NCBI GenBank assembly: GCA_025455245.1
Contig: JALOMX010000143.1
Span: forward strand, 1-6,001
Direction of reading: 5' to 3'
From: Chitinophagaceae bacterium
Lineage (GTDB): Bacteria; Bacteroidota; Bacteroidia; Chitinophagales; Chitinophagaceae
DNA length: 6,001 nucleotides
In this document: positions 1 through 5,945 of the stretch, one piece after another
How positions within the stretch are numbered: position 1 is the first letter of the stretch
Layout of the letters: every line of letters begins with the position of its first letter
The notes under the pieces: model-generated
What the model was told of the DNA's origin: nothing
The model's database searches: none
The model's input: only the letters and a program-made list of their open reading frames with translations
Translations under genes and position numbers: made by a program

Positions 1-24
1 AAGGAAAATAGAGGTACTGACCAT
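1..24 (-). CDS. Possible start of a downstream minus-strand gene, cut by the window edge
   Basis: Reading leftwards from an ATG whose first base is position 24, eight open codons (MVSTSIFL) run to the window edge. The ATG lies 25 bases after the stop codon of the WecA-like gene on the same strand, which would suit the next gene of an operon. No ribosome binding site is seen and eight codons cannot identify a product. The alternative is the tail of a plus-strand gene: frame 1 is open from base 1 to a TGA at 43-45. The window does not decide between the two. Confidence 0.22.
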
Positions 25-49
25 AAATTAGGAGAGAAAACGTGAAAAG

Positions 50-1177
50 TCAGTTCTGTCCCGAAGCTTTTCTTTCGACCATGGAAATTGGCCTGATGGA
101 GGTCATTTTTTCACCAAGGCTGCCTTTTACAACATTTGACTTTGTAACAAAACGATACCTCAACAACAAGATGCCGGCCACAAAAAAGCCCACAAATATG
201 AGTCCTGTCAACAACCATGCTGTACCCAGTCCCCGCATAAAATAAGTGATTACCGGAACGGCAAGACCGGCAAAACCAAGCATAAGCGCTACCTGTGTAT
301 GGGAAAACCGAAACCTTAACAGGATGTGATGGATATGGTTACGGTCCGGAGTAAATGGAGAAGTTCCTCTCAGCATGCGGAATGAGAAAACACGGAGGGT
401 ATCAAAAAGAGGGACGAAAAGAATGGCAAACCCCACGGCAGGAGCGGCAGAAACAGGAAAAATGGGAGCAGATTCGGCCATTCCGATAAACCGTATTACC
501 ATCATGGCATGCAACAGGCCAAGCATCATACTGCCGGTATCGCCCATAAAAATCCGGGCAGGCTGTGCATTGAAAATTAAAAATGCCAGCAAAGCGCCGA
601 TAAGGGATGTTGCCATACAGGCATAAGCAATGTCATCATTAATGAAAAAGAAAACAGCAAAGAATGAGGATGAAATCAGTGAAAGCCCGGTAGCCAAACC
701 ATCTACTCCGTCAATCAGATTGTAGGCATTTATAATCACCACAATGGTAAGTATAGTAAGGAGATAGGACGCCATGTCGGGAAGTTCGTTAACCCCGAGA
801 AAGCCGTCCATAGAAGTTAATAAAAGGCCTCCTTTGAATGCAATGATAGCTGCTGCTAAAACCTGCCCGAGAAACTTTTTAAATGGAGAAATGTTTAACA
901 GATCATCTTTCAGCCCCACAAAGAAAATGACAAGGGCTGCTGCAATAAGATATTGAAACTTAACAGGAAACTCGGTAAATGAAGCCGTTAATAAGAATGC
1001 TGTAACAAACCCGGAAAAAATCCCAATTCCGCCAAGTGCCGGTACCGGTTGACGGTGCAGTTTTCTTTCATCAGGATAATCAAATAACTTCTTCTCCTGA
1101 GCCGCATGAATAATGGCCGGTATGGCATAGAATGTGATGCCAAAAGCCAAAATCACACTCATGATTAATTCAACCAT
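50..1177 (-). CDS. WecA/TagO-like undecaprenyl-phosphate sugar-1-phosphate transferase (MraY superfamily)
   Basis: A 375-residue polytopic membrane protein of the MraY/WecA family. Such enzymes move a sugar-1-phosphate, typically GlcNAc-1-P from its UDP-sugar, onto undecaprenyl phosphate at the inner face of the cytoplasmic membrane, starting O-antigen, capsule or other surface glycan synthesis. Visible family motifs: the Mg-binding DD pair at residues 91-92; NAYNLIDGVDGLA at 150-162 with Asp156 and Asp159; IFMGDTGS at 209-216 with Asp213; and the cytoplasmic PDRNHIHHILL loop at 277-287, whose HIHH is typical of WecA/TagO relatives rather than MraY proper. About ten hydrophobic segments alternate with these loops, and a basic tail of roughly 35 residues follows the last one. 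The length is usual for the family. Start: the ATG at 1177; Met6 (1162) is a possible alternative. The gene is transcribed alone or as the first of an operon continuing left, and divergently from the transketolase gene. The sugar specificity cannot be read from sequence. Confidence 0.9.
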   Translation of the reverse strand: MVELIMSVILAFGITFYAIPAIIHAAQEKKLFDYPDERKLHRQPVPALGGIGIFSGFVTAFLLTASFTEFPVKFQYLIAAALVIFFVGLKDDLLNISPFKKFLGQVLAAAIIAFKGGLLLTSMDGFLGVNELPDMASYLLTILTIVVIINAYNLIDGVDGLATGLSLISSSFFAVFFFINDDIAYACMATSLIGALLAFLIFNAQPARIFMGDTGSMMLGLLHAMMVIRFIGMAESAPIFPVSAAPAVGFAILFVPLFDTLRVFSFRMLRGTSPFTPDRNHIHHILLRFRFSHTQVALMLGFAGLAVPVITYFMRGLGTAWLLTGLIFVGFFVAGILLLRYRFVTKSNVVKGSLGEKMTSIRPISMVERKASGQN

Positions 1178-1241
1178 AGTTGCATTTTAAAGGGTGTGGT
1201 GTTTAACAGTTCGTTAAAATTATTTTCCTGCAAACAGCGCG

Positions 1242-1272
1242 TAAAAGTAATTACAGTTGACAAGACTACCAA
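1242..1272 (-). promoter_or_regulatory. Putative promoter of the WecA-like gene
   Basis: On the minus strand TACTTTTA (1249-1242) matches the Bacteroidota -7 consensus TAnnTTTG at all but the last base. A TTG at 1272-1270 lies 20 bases upstream, near the expected -33 spacing. Transcription would begin near 1236, leaving a leader of about 58 bases before the ATG at 1177. The assignment rests on consensus matching only. The -33 part overlaps the left arm of the inverted repeat at 1270-1299. Confidence 0.35.
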
Positions 1273-1299
1273 CCAATACCTAAAAAAAGTAATTGGTTG
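1270..1299. repeat. Inverted repeat CAACCAAT / ATTGGTTG in the divergent intergenic region
   Basis: Perfect 8-base arms at 1270-1277 and 1292-1299 enclose a 14-base spacer containing seven A residues; a run of eight T follows at 1306-1313. On the plus strand this resembles an intrinsic terminator, but no plus-strand gene ends upstream, the T-run starts six bases after the stem, and the element lies upstream of both predicted promoters. A two-armed operator overlapping the -33 region of the WecA-like gene is therefore at least as plausible. The rest of 1178-1408 holds the two promoter candidates and no credible gene. Confidence 0.4.
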
Positions 1300-1383
1300 T
1301 CAGGATTTTTTTTGAAAAATACCTTAATAAAATTCTTTTTTATAAAAGTCCCGCAGGCTATTACAACCAATCTTGAATACAAT

Positions 1384-1391
1384 TAGCTTTG
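1384..1391 (+). promoter_or_regulatory. Putative -7 box of the transketolase gene
   Basis: TAGCTTTG is an exact match to the Bacteroidota -7 consensus TAnnTTTG. Transcription would begin near 1396-1398, only about 11-13 bases before the ATG at 1409. No good -33 TTG is present at the right spacing (TTAC at 1361-1364 is the nearest). The box lies inside the longer reading frame that starts with TTG at 1373, so if it is real the TTG cannot be the start codon. Confidence 0.45.
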
Positions 1392-1408
1392 CGGCCAAAT
1401 TTTCAGGA

Positions 1409-2248
1409 ATGCCGACATTGCAAGAAACAGCATCGCAAATCAGGAGAGATATAGTCAGAATGGTACATGCCGTACAAAGTGGCCATCCCGGCGGCTCTCT
1501 TGGATGTACCGAATACCTGACAGCATTATACTTCAAAGTGATGCGTCATCGCCCTCAGCCGTTCTCCATGGATGGCACCGGAGAAGACATTTTCTTCCTT
1601 TCAAATGGTCATATTTCCCCTGTGTATTATTCCGTTCTTGCGCGCAGCGGGTATTTCCCCCTTTCGGAGTTGGCCACTTTTCGAAAAATTGACTCCAGGC
1701 TACAGGGGCACCCCACCACCCATGAAGGCCTGCCGGGCATCAGAATCGCCAGCGGTAGCCTTGGGCAGGGAATGAGTGTAGCCATAGGGGCAGCCCTTGC
1801 CAAAAAATATAACAATGACCCCCACCTTGTTTTCAGCCTCCATGGTGATGGAGAACTTAATGAAGGCCAGGTTTGGGAGGCAATAATGAGTGCGGCTCAT
1901 CACAGGGTTGACAATTTAATTGCCACGGTTGACTGGAATGGTCAGCAGATTGACGGGCCCACAGACAAAGTGATGTATATGGGAGACCTCGCTGAAAAAT
2001 TCAGGGTTTTTGGCTGGGAAACACTTGTGCTGGAAGATGGGAACAATATGGACCAGGTAGTGGCCTCTTTGGAACAAGCCAAATCCATGACCGGAAACGA
2101 TAAACCTGTGGTTCTCCTGATGAAAACGGCCATGGGCAAGGGGGTGGATTTTATGGAAGGAACCCATGAATGGCACGGCATAGCCCCTAACGATGATCAA
2201 TTGGCAAAAGCACTTGCACAACTTCCAGAAACCCTCGGGGATTATTAA
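1409..2248 (+). CDS. Transketolase, N-terminal (ThDP-binding) subunit
   Basis: A 279-residue half-transketolase carrying only the thiamine-diphosphate pyrophosphate-binding domain. Together with a separate C-terminal subunit it would transfer two-carbon ketol units between sugar phosphates in the cytosolic non-oxidative pentose phosphate pathway. Visible: SGHPGGSLG at residues 24-32 with His26; SNGHISP at 65-71 with His68; GSLGQGM at 116-122; and the ThDP/metal motif beginning GDG at 146-148 and closing at DWNG 175-178 (Asn177). The pyrimidine-binding and C-terminal domains are absent. The protein ends naturally at TAA, so this is a genuine split-gene subunit, not a truncation. I chose the ATG at 1409, preceded by AGGA, over the in-frame TTG at 1373. 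It gives an N-terminus (MPTLQETASQIRRDIVRMV) like that of related half-enzymes, and the TTG version would contain a consensus -7 box. No C-terminal partner gene is adjacent: downstream is the convergent permease gene, six bases away. Confidence 0.93.
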   Translation: MPTLQETASQIRRDIVRMVHAVQSGHPGGSLGCTEYLTALYFKVMRHRPQPFSMDGTGEDIFFLSNGHISPVYYSVLARSGYFPLSELATFRKIDSRLQGHPTTHEGLPGIRIASGSLGQGMSVAIGAALAKKYNNDPHLVFSLHGDGELNEGQVWEAIMSAAHHRVDNLIATVDWNGQQIDGPTDKVMYMGDLAEKFRVFGWETLVLEDGNNMDQVVASLEQAKSMTGNDKPVVLLMKTAMGKGVDFMEGTHEWHGIAPNDDQLAKALAQLPETLGDY

Positions 2249-2254
2249 GGTTTA

Positions 2255-3475
2255 TTATCTAAGGGAATAATACGTTTCAGTGGCCCTGCGCGAAGGCATC
2301 CAGGCCGACAGCAGGGCCATTGTAATGACAATGGTAGCAACCACCCCCATATCTGAAAGTCGTACGGCAACCGGGTAGTAATCGATGATAAAGCTTTGTC
2401 CCCCCAATTTTACCCAATGAAAATGCTCCTGCCCCAGGCAAATCAGTAACCCGATTAAAAAACCGGCAACAGCGCCCACACCTGCAAGCAAAATACCCAG
2501 GTATAAGAATATGCTGTAAACCAAGGCATCATTTGCGCCCATCGCTTTCAATACTGCAATGTCTTTCTGTTTTTCGATGACAGTCATGGTAAGACTGCTT
2601 ACAATATTGAATCCGGCGATGACAAGTATAAGAAAGGATACAGCATAAATGATGAGCTTTTCAGTCTTCATAGCAGAAAAAAGGCCCTGATTCTGCTCGA
2701 ATTTTGTTTTGATGGTATAACCTTCGCCGGCAATTTTTGAGATTTCATTTTTAATTTTTTCGCTTGAAAATCCCGATTGTATAAATATTTCAAGGGAAGA
2801 AAAATCCTGACCGCTTAAGCCAAGCATGTACCTGAGAAAAGCAACATGGGTAAAAGCAAACTGTTCATCAAACTCCTGCTGTACTGCAAACGAACCTGCT
2901 GCAAAGGCATTGGCACTTAACATGGCCGAAGCGGGGTCTGCACCCGGACCCGCTTCCCGGTTGGGAAGGTACACGGTAACCGGCATCGGCGATTGTCCTG
3001 CAACAATCTGCAAGGATTGCTCTACGCCTGCACCCAAAACAAGACGCGGATTAAGGGAATCGCCCACATAAAACTCTCCCCGCAGCATATGACCCGGAAT
3101 TCCGCTGTGCGAACCGTAGTTTTCAGTAACCCCTTTCAACCATACGATGCTTTTATCTTCATCATCCAGCAGGATGGCCCTTTCCTGCAACACCGTTTCT
3201 ACAGAAATTACACCTTCAATTTTCTTTATTTTTTCAATCTGTTCCTCAGACAACCTGACCCATTTACCGGAAGCAGGTACCATCTGAAGATCGGCATAAA
3301 AGTCACCATACATTTGCCTGACAAGGTCTTCAAAGCCATTGAAAACACTTAAAACTACCACCAGGGCAGCCGTAACCACCCCAATGGCAACCATGCTTAT
3401 CCATGCAATTATGTTAATGGCATTGGTCGACTTTTTAGACCGGAGATAACGCCAGGCAAAAAAAAAGGAGGTCAT
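2255..3475 (-). CDS. LolC/LolE-type ABC transporter permease (FtsX family)
   Basis: A 406-residue inner-membrane permease with LolC/LolE topology. The N-terminal helix is at about residues 20-45, a large MacB-like periplasmic domain spans about 46-270, and three further helices lie near 272-298, 318-346 and 375-393. The stretch QNQGLFSAMKTEK (261-273), followed by FNIVSSLTMTVIEKQKDIAVLKAMGA (289-314 by position), is characteristic of the family and includes the cytoplasmic coupling helix that contacts the ATPase. The C-terminus PSRRATETYYSLR resembles the usual PAxxAxxxxP-type ending. In Gram-negative bacteria this family extracts outer-membrane lipoproteins from the inner membrane with the LolD ATPase; that role is inferred. 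No ATPase gene is in the window. It follows rbfA after 16 bases on the same strand, suggesting cotranscription. Start: ATG at 3475, with no Shine-Dalgarno. Codons 4-6 are TTT TTT TTT, part of a nine-base homopolymer (3458-3466). Confidence 0.87.
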   Translation of the reverse strand: MTSFFFAWRYLRSKKSTNAINIIAWISMVAIGVVTAALVVVLSVFNGFEDLVRQMYGDFYADLQMVPASGKWVRLSEEQIEKIKKIEGVISVETVLQERAILLDDEDKSIVWLKGVTENYGSHSGIPGHMLRGEFYVGDSLNPRLVLGAGVEQSLQIVAGQSPMPVTVYLPNREAGPGADPASAMLSANAFAAGSFAVQQEFDEQFAFTHVAFLRYMLGLSGQDFSSLEIFIQSGFSSEKIKNEISKIAGEGYTIKTKFEQNQGLFSAMKTEKLIIYAVSFLILVIAGFNIVSSLTMTVIEKQKDIAVLKAMGANDALVYSIFLYLGILLAGVGAVAGFLIGLLICLGQEHFHWVKLGGQSFIIDYYPVAVRLSDMGVVATIVITMALLSAWMPSRRATETYYSLR

Positions 3476-3491
3476 GAACGGAAAAAATTGA

Positions 3492-3860
3492 CTACTTATT
3501 TTCGGAAGATCCCTGATTCACCTCCTTTAACAACTGTTCCATTTTGAAAACATAGTCCAGTGTATCGTCAAGGAAATATTGTAATTCCGGCATCCTGCGC
3601 AACTGTTTCCCTACCCTTGTGGCAAGCTCTTTTTTAATTTCCCAATTGCGGTCTTTTATTTTTTTCAGCAACTGATCCTTATCGTTTACCTGAAAGAAAC
3701 TGAGATACACCCTTGCTTCAAGCAAATCGGGAGTCACTTTCACGTTACTTATGCTTATCATTCCCCCATCCATCATGTTCAATCCAAGCCTTCTGAAAAT
3801 ATCATTCAATTCTTCATTGAGCAATCCGGCTACCTGCTTCTGACGCTTTGATTCTTCCAT
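3492..3860 (-). CDS. rbfA: Ribosome-binding factor A
   Basis: A 122-residue protein of the RbfA family, a single KH-fold domain that binds the immature 30S subunit and supports late 16S rRNA maturation, notably during cold adaptation. Family hallmarks seen: the N-terminal helix with basic residues (ESKRQKQVAGLLNEEL), the central strand segment ISISNVKVTPDLLEARVYLS at residues 35-54, and the C-terminal segment from about 79 to 111, where LRRMPELQYFLDDTLD is close to the textbook RbfA pattern. The length is normal. Start: I chose the ATG at 3860, which has AGGA five bases upstream (minus strand) and yields the usual short N-terminus. The in-frame TTG at 3872 only adds four residues. The LolE-like permease gene follows after 16 bases, probably in the same transcript. 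A promoter-like box lies about 55 bases upstream, next to that of the divergent exporter gene. Confidence 0.93.
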   Translation of the reverse strand: MEESKRQKQVAGLLNEELNDIFRRLGLNMMDGGMISISNVKVTPDLLEARVYLSFFQVNDKDQLLKKIKDRNWEIKKELATRVGKQLRRMPELQYFLDDTLDYVFKMEQLLKEVNQGSSENK

Positions 3861-3914
3861 AATCCTGTTCAATTTTATTTACCTTTTGTGTTTCAAGAAA
3901 CCTGATAGGCCATG

Positions 3915-3922
3915 TAAAAGTA
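3915..3922 (-). promoter_or_regulatory. Putative -7 box of the rbfA operon
   Basis: On the minus strand TACTTTTA matches the TAnnTTTG consensus except at the last base; it is the same octamer as in front of the WecA-like gene. Transcription would start near 3909, giving a leader of about 48 bases to the ATG at 3860. No convincing -33 element is found at 17-23 bases spacing, so the call is tentative. Confidence 0.35.
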
Positions 3923-3923
3923 G

Positions 3924-3931
3924 TTACTTTG
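3924..3931 (+). promoter_or_regulatory. Putative -7 box of the ABC exporter gene
   Basis: TTACTTTG differs from the TAnnTTTG consensus only in its second base. Transcription would start near 3937, about 24 bases before the ATG at 3961. The box is separated by one base from the opposing rbfA box, and together they form the palindrome AAAGTA-GT-TACTTT (3917-3930). No clear -33 element is seen. Confidence 0.35.
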
Positions 3932-3960
3932 CCAACTATTTTTAGTTTTCAATTGCATTC

Positions 3961-5787
3961 ATGGGGAAATACGCACGGATTTTCACTTATCTGAAACCAT
4001 ACCAGGGCCAACTCGTTGCCTATATAGTTTCCATTTTGCTCAGCACCATTTTCTCCCTCCTTTCTTTTGGCATGCTGATGCCCTTTCTGGAACTGATTTT
4101 TGTGGGCAAATCGGGTGCTATGGATATTGCCGCCCAAAGCAAGGAAGGCAGTGGGATAATGCAATGGGTACGCATGCAGATGACCGATTTCAGCAGGGCC
4201 AACAATGAAAATCCAATGGCCGTACTCTGGTTGATCTGCGGGTTGATGATGGGCAGTATTTTTTTGAAGAACCTGTTTTTTTACATCAGCCTTTACATTC
4301 TTAACCCTTTGAAAAATAAGGTAGTAACCAGTTTCAGGGCCGATCTGTACGACAAGGTGCTGCGCCTGCCGATCGGGTATTTTACCGAACAGCGCAAAGG
4401 CGACCTGATGAGCCGGATTACCAACGATATTTCGGAAGTGGAAAACAGCGTGGTAAGCACGCTTGAAGGCTGGTTTAAAGATCCCCTGCAGATTATTCTT
4501 ACCCTTACAGCACTTTTGCTGATCAGCACACAACTGACCCTTTTCTTACTGATCATTTTACCGGTAGTTGGTTTCATAATCGGCCGTATCAGCCGGAGCC
4601 TGAAAAAACAAAGCATGGCCTCAGCGGAAAAACAGGGTGAGGCGGTAAGCGTATTGGATGAAACCCTCGGCGGATTAAGGGTGATTAAGGCTTTCAACGC
4701 CGAAAAACTGCTCCGGGAAAAATTCTTTGGCATCAACGAGTCCCTTTTGCAGGTAAAAAATAAAATCAACCGCCGCCGCGACCTTGCCTCCCCGCTCAGC
4801 GAAACCATGGGCATCTTCGTTTTTTGCTGTATACTGCTTTATGGGGGCTACCTTATTTTCAGCAAGCATTCCGGGCTCGAAGGCGCCCTGTTTATGACCT
4901 ACCTCGGGATGTTTTACAATATTATCAGCCCGGCCAAAAACCTGAGCAATTCATTTTACAACATCCAAAAAGGCAGTGCGGCAATCGGCCGGATTGAGGA
5001 AGTGCTGAACGCCGATGTGACCATTGAGGACCTGCCCGATGCCCAACCGCTTGTGGAATTTAAATCAACCATCGAGCTGAAGGATGTTACCTTTCGCTAT
5101 GACGATATTACCATACTCGATAACATTAACCTCACCATTAAAAAAGGAACCACAGTGGCCCTTGTGGGCAGCAGCGGCGCAGGAAAAAGTACACTTGCCG
5201 ACCTTGTGCCAAGGTTTCATGATGTAACGGAGGGCGCTTTGCTGATAGACGGCGTGAACATAAAGGAATACAGCCTGAACAGTGTGCGCAGCCATATGGG
5301 CATTGTTACACAGGAGCCTATTTTGTTCAATGATAGCATTGCTGCCAATATTGCCCTGGGAATGCAACATGCCACCATGGAGCAGATCGTGCAGGCGGCT
5401 AAGGTAGCCAACGCCCACAGGTTTATTGAAAACAAGGAAGACGGTTACTTCTCCAATATCGGCGACAGGGGCAGCAAACTGAGCGGTGGTGAAAGACAGC
5501 GGCTGACGATAGCAAGGGCAGTACTGAAAAACCCGCCGATTTTAATCCTGGATGAAGCAACAAGCAGCCTCGATACCGAAAGCGAAAAACTGGTACAGGA
5601 CGCCATTAATCATGTAATGGAAAACCGTACCACGCTGGTCATTGCCCACCGGTTGAGTACCGTAAGGCATGCCGATGAAATTATTGTTTTGCAAAAAGGA
5701 AAAATCATTCAGCGCGGCACCCACGATGAATTGATTGAACAGGAAGGCCTTTATAAGCGTTTGGTAGAGATGCAGGAAGTGCGGTAG
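3961..5787 (+). CDS. MsbA-type ABC exporter, fused permease and ATPase
   Basis: A 608-residue half-transporter of ABC subfamily B that should work as a homodimer in the inner membrane, exporting or flipping a lipid, lipid-linked or other hydrophobic substrate. The exact substrate is not readable. Six hydrophobic segments lie near residues 15-47, 86-115, 176-190, 191-210, 283-301 and 308-327. The intracellular loop FTEQRKGDLMSRITND (141-156) is typical of MsbA relatives. The nucleotide-binding domain (about 365-605) is complete: A-loop Tyr380, Walker A GSSGAGKST 403-411, Q-loop Gln451, signature LSGGE 507-511, Walker B ILILDE 527-532 with catalytic Glu532, D-loop SSLD 535-538 and H-loop His563. 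All catalytic residues are intact, so it should be active. The first periplasmic loop (about 48-85) is fairly long. Start: ATG at 3961, the first in frame after the promoter-like box; no Shine-Dalgarno. It is probably monocistronic, as a repeat-rich non-coding region follows. Calling it msbA itself would overreach, since Bacteroidota genomes often carry several such paralogues. Confidence 0.92.
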   Translation: MGKYARIFTYLKPYQGQLVAYIVSILLSTIFSLLSFGMLMPFLELIFVGKSGAMDIAAQSKEGSGIMQWVRMQMTDFSRANNENPMAVLWLICGLMMGSIFLKNLFFYISLYILNPLKNKVVTSFRADLYDKVLRLPIGYFTEQRKGDLMSRITNDISEVENSVVSTLEGWFKDPLQIILTLTALLLISTQLTLFLLIILPVVGFIIGRISRSLKKQSMASAEKQGEAVSVLDETLGGLRVIKAFNAEKLLREKFFGINESLLQVKNKINRRRDLASPLSETMGIFVFCCILLYGGYLIFSKHSGLEGALFMTYLGMFYNIISPAKNLSNSFYNIQKGSAAIGRIEEVLNADVTIEDLPDAQPLVEFKSTIELKDVTFRYDDITILDNINLTIKKGTTVALVGSSGAGKSTLADLVPRFHDVTEGALLIDGVNIKEYSLNSVRSHMGIVTQEPILFNDSIAANIALGMQHATMEQIVQAAKVANAHRFIENKEDGYFSNIGDRGSKLSGGERQRLTIARAVLKNPPILILDEATSSLDTESEKLVQDAINHVMENRTTLVIAHRLSTVRHADEIIVLQKGKIIQRGTHDELIEQEGLYKRLVEMQEVR

Positions 5788-5823
5788 AAGTTTGGGTGGG
5801 TGTGAGGAAATTAGTGTGGGATT

Positions 5824-5933
5824 GGGTTTTGTTTATGGTTTATTGTTTATGGTTCCATTCGGATGCAAACAGTGCGGCAAACACCAGCACATGCTGACAC
5901 CCAAACCAACCATAAACCATAAACAACAAACCC
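5824..5933. repeat. Inverted repeat of opposing heptamer arrays (possible MITE-like or intergenic repeat element)
   Basis: The left arm holds three tandem heptamers, TTTATGG-TTTATTG-TTTATGG (5832-5852). The right arm holds the opposite strand of the same unit, CCATAAA-CCATAAA-CAACAAA (5910-5930). Arms pair over a perfect 14-mer, TGTTTATGGTTTAT (5830-5843) with 5912-5925. GGGTTT/AAACCC (5824-5829 with 5928-5933) extends the stem outside a two-base bulge, and GTT/AAC plus GGTT/AACC extend it inside. That makes about 27 pairs around a core of roughly 50 bases. The core (5855-5903) has another composition and includes the direct repeat GCAAACA (5865-5871, 5877-5883) and the small palindrome CAGCA-CA-TGCTG (5885-5896). 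No U-tract follows, so it is not a standard intrinsic terminator, although it lies where the exporter transcript should end. Confidence 0.75.
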
Positions 5934-5945
5934 GAAACAACAAAT

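Noticed and set aside
42..956. Several short plus-strand frames across the WecA-like gene
   Set aside because: All lie antisense to a well-supported coding sequence and show no protein-like features of their own.
2246..2257. Bidirectional terminator between the convergent transketolase and permease genes
   Set aside because: Only six bases separate the two stop codons and no GC-rich stem with flanking T-runs is visible there.
3464..3495. Perfect Shine-Dalgarno-like AGGAGG followed by ATG on the plus strand, antisense to the permease start
   Set aside because: The spacing is only two bases, the frame stops after five codons, and AGGAGG is simply the complement of the ACC TCC codons after the permease ATG. 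Coincidence.
3949..4533. 194-residue open frame on the minus strand inside the ABC exporter gene
   Set aside because: It is fully antisense to a gene with intact family motifs, has no recognisable domain and its composition fits a shadow frame.
5788..5945. CRISPR array or intrinsic terminator in the repeat region after the exporter gene
   Set aside because: The heptamers are too short and directly tandem with no unique spacers, and no U-tract follows the inverted repeat.
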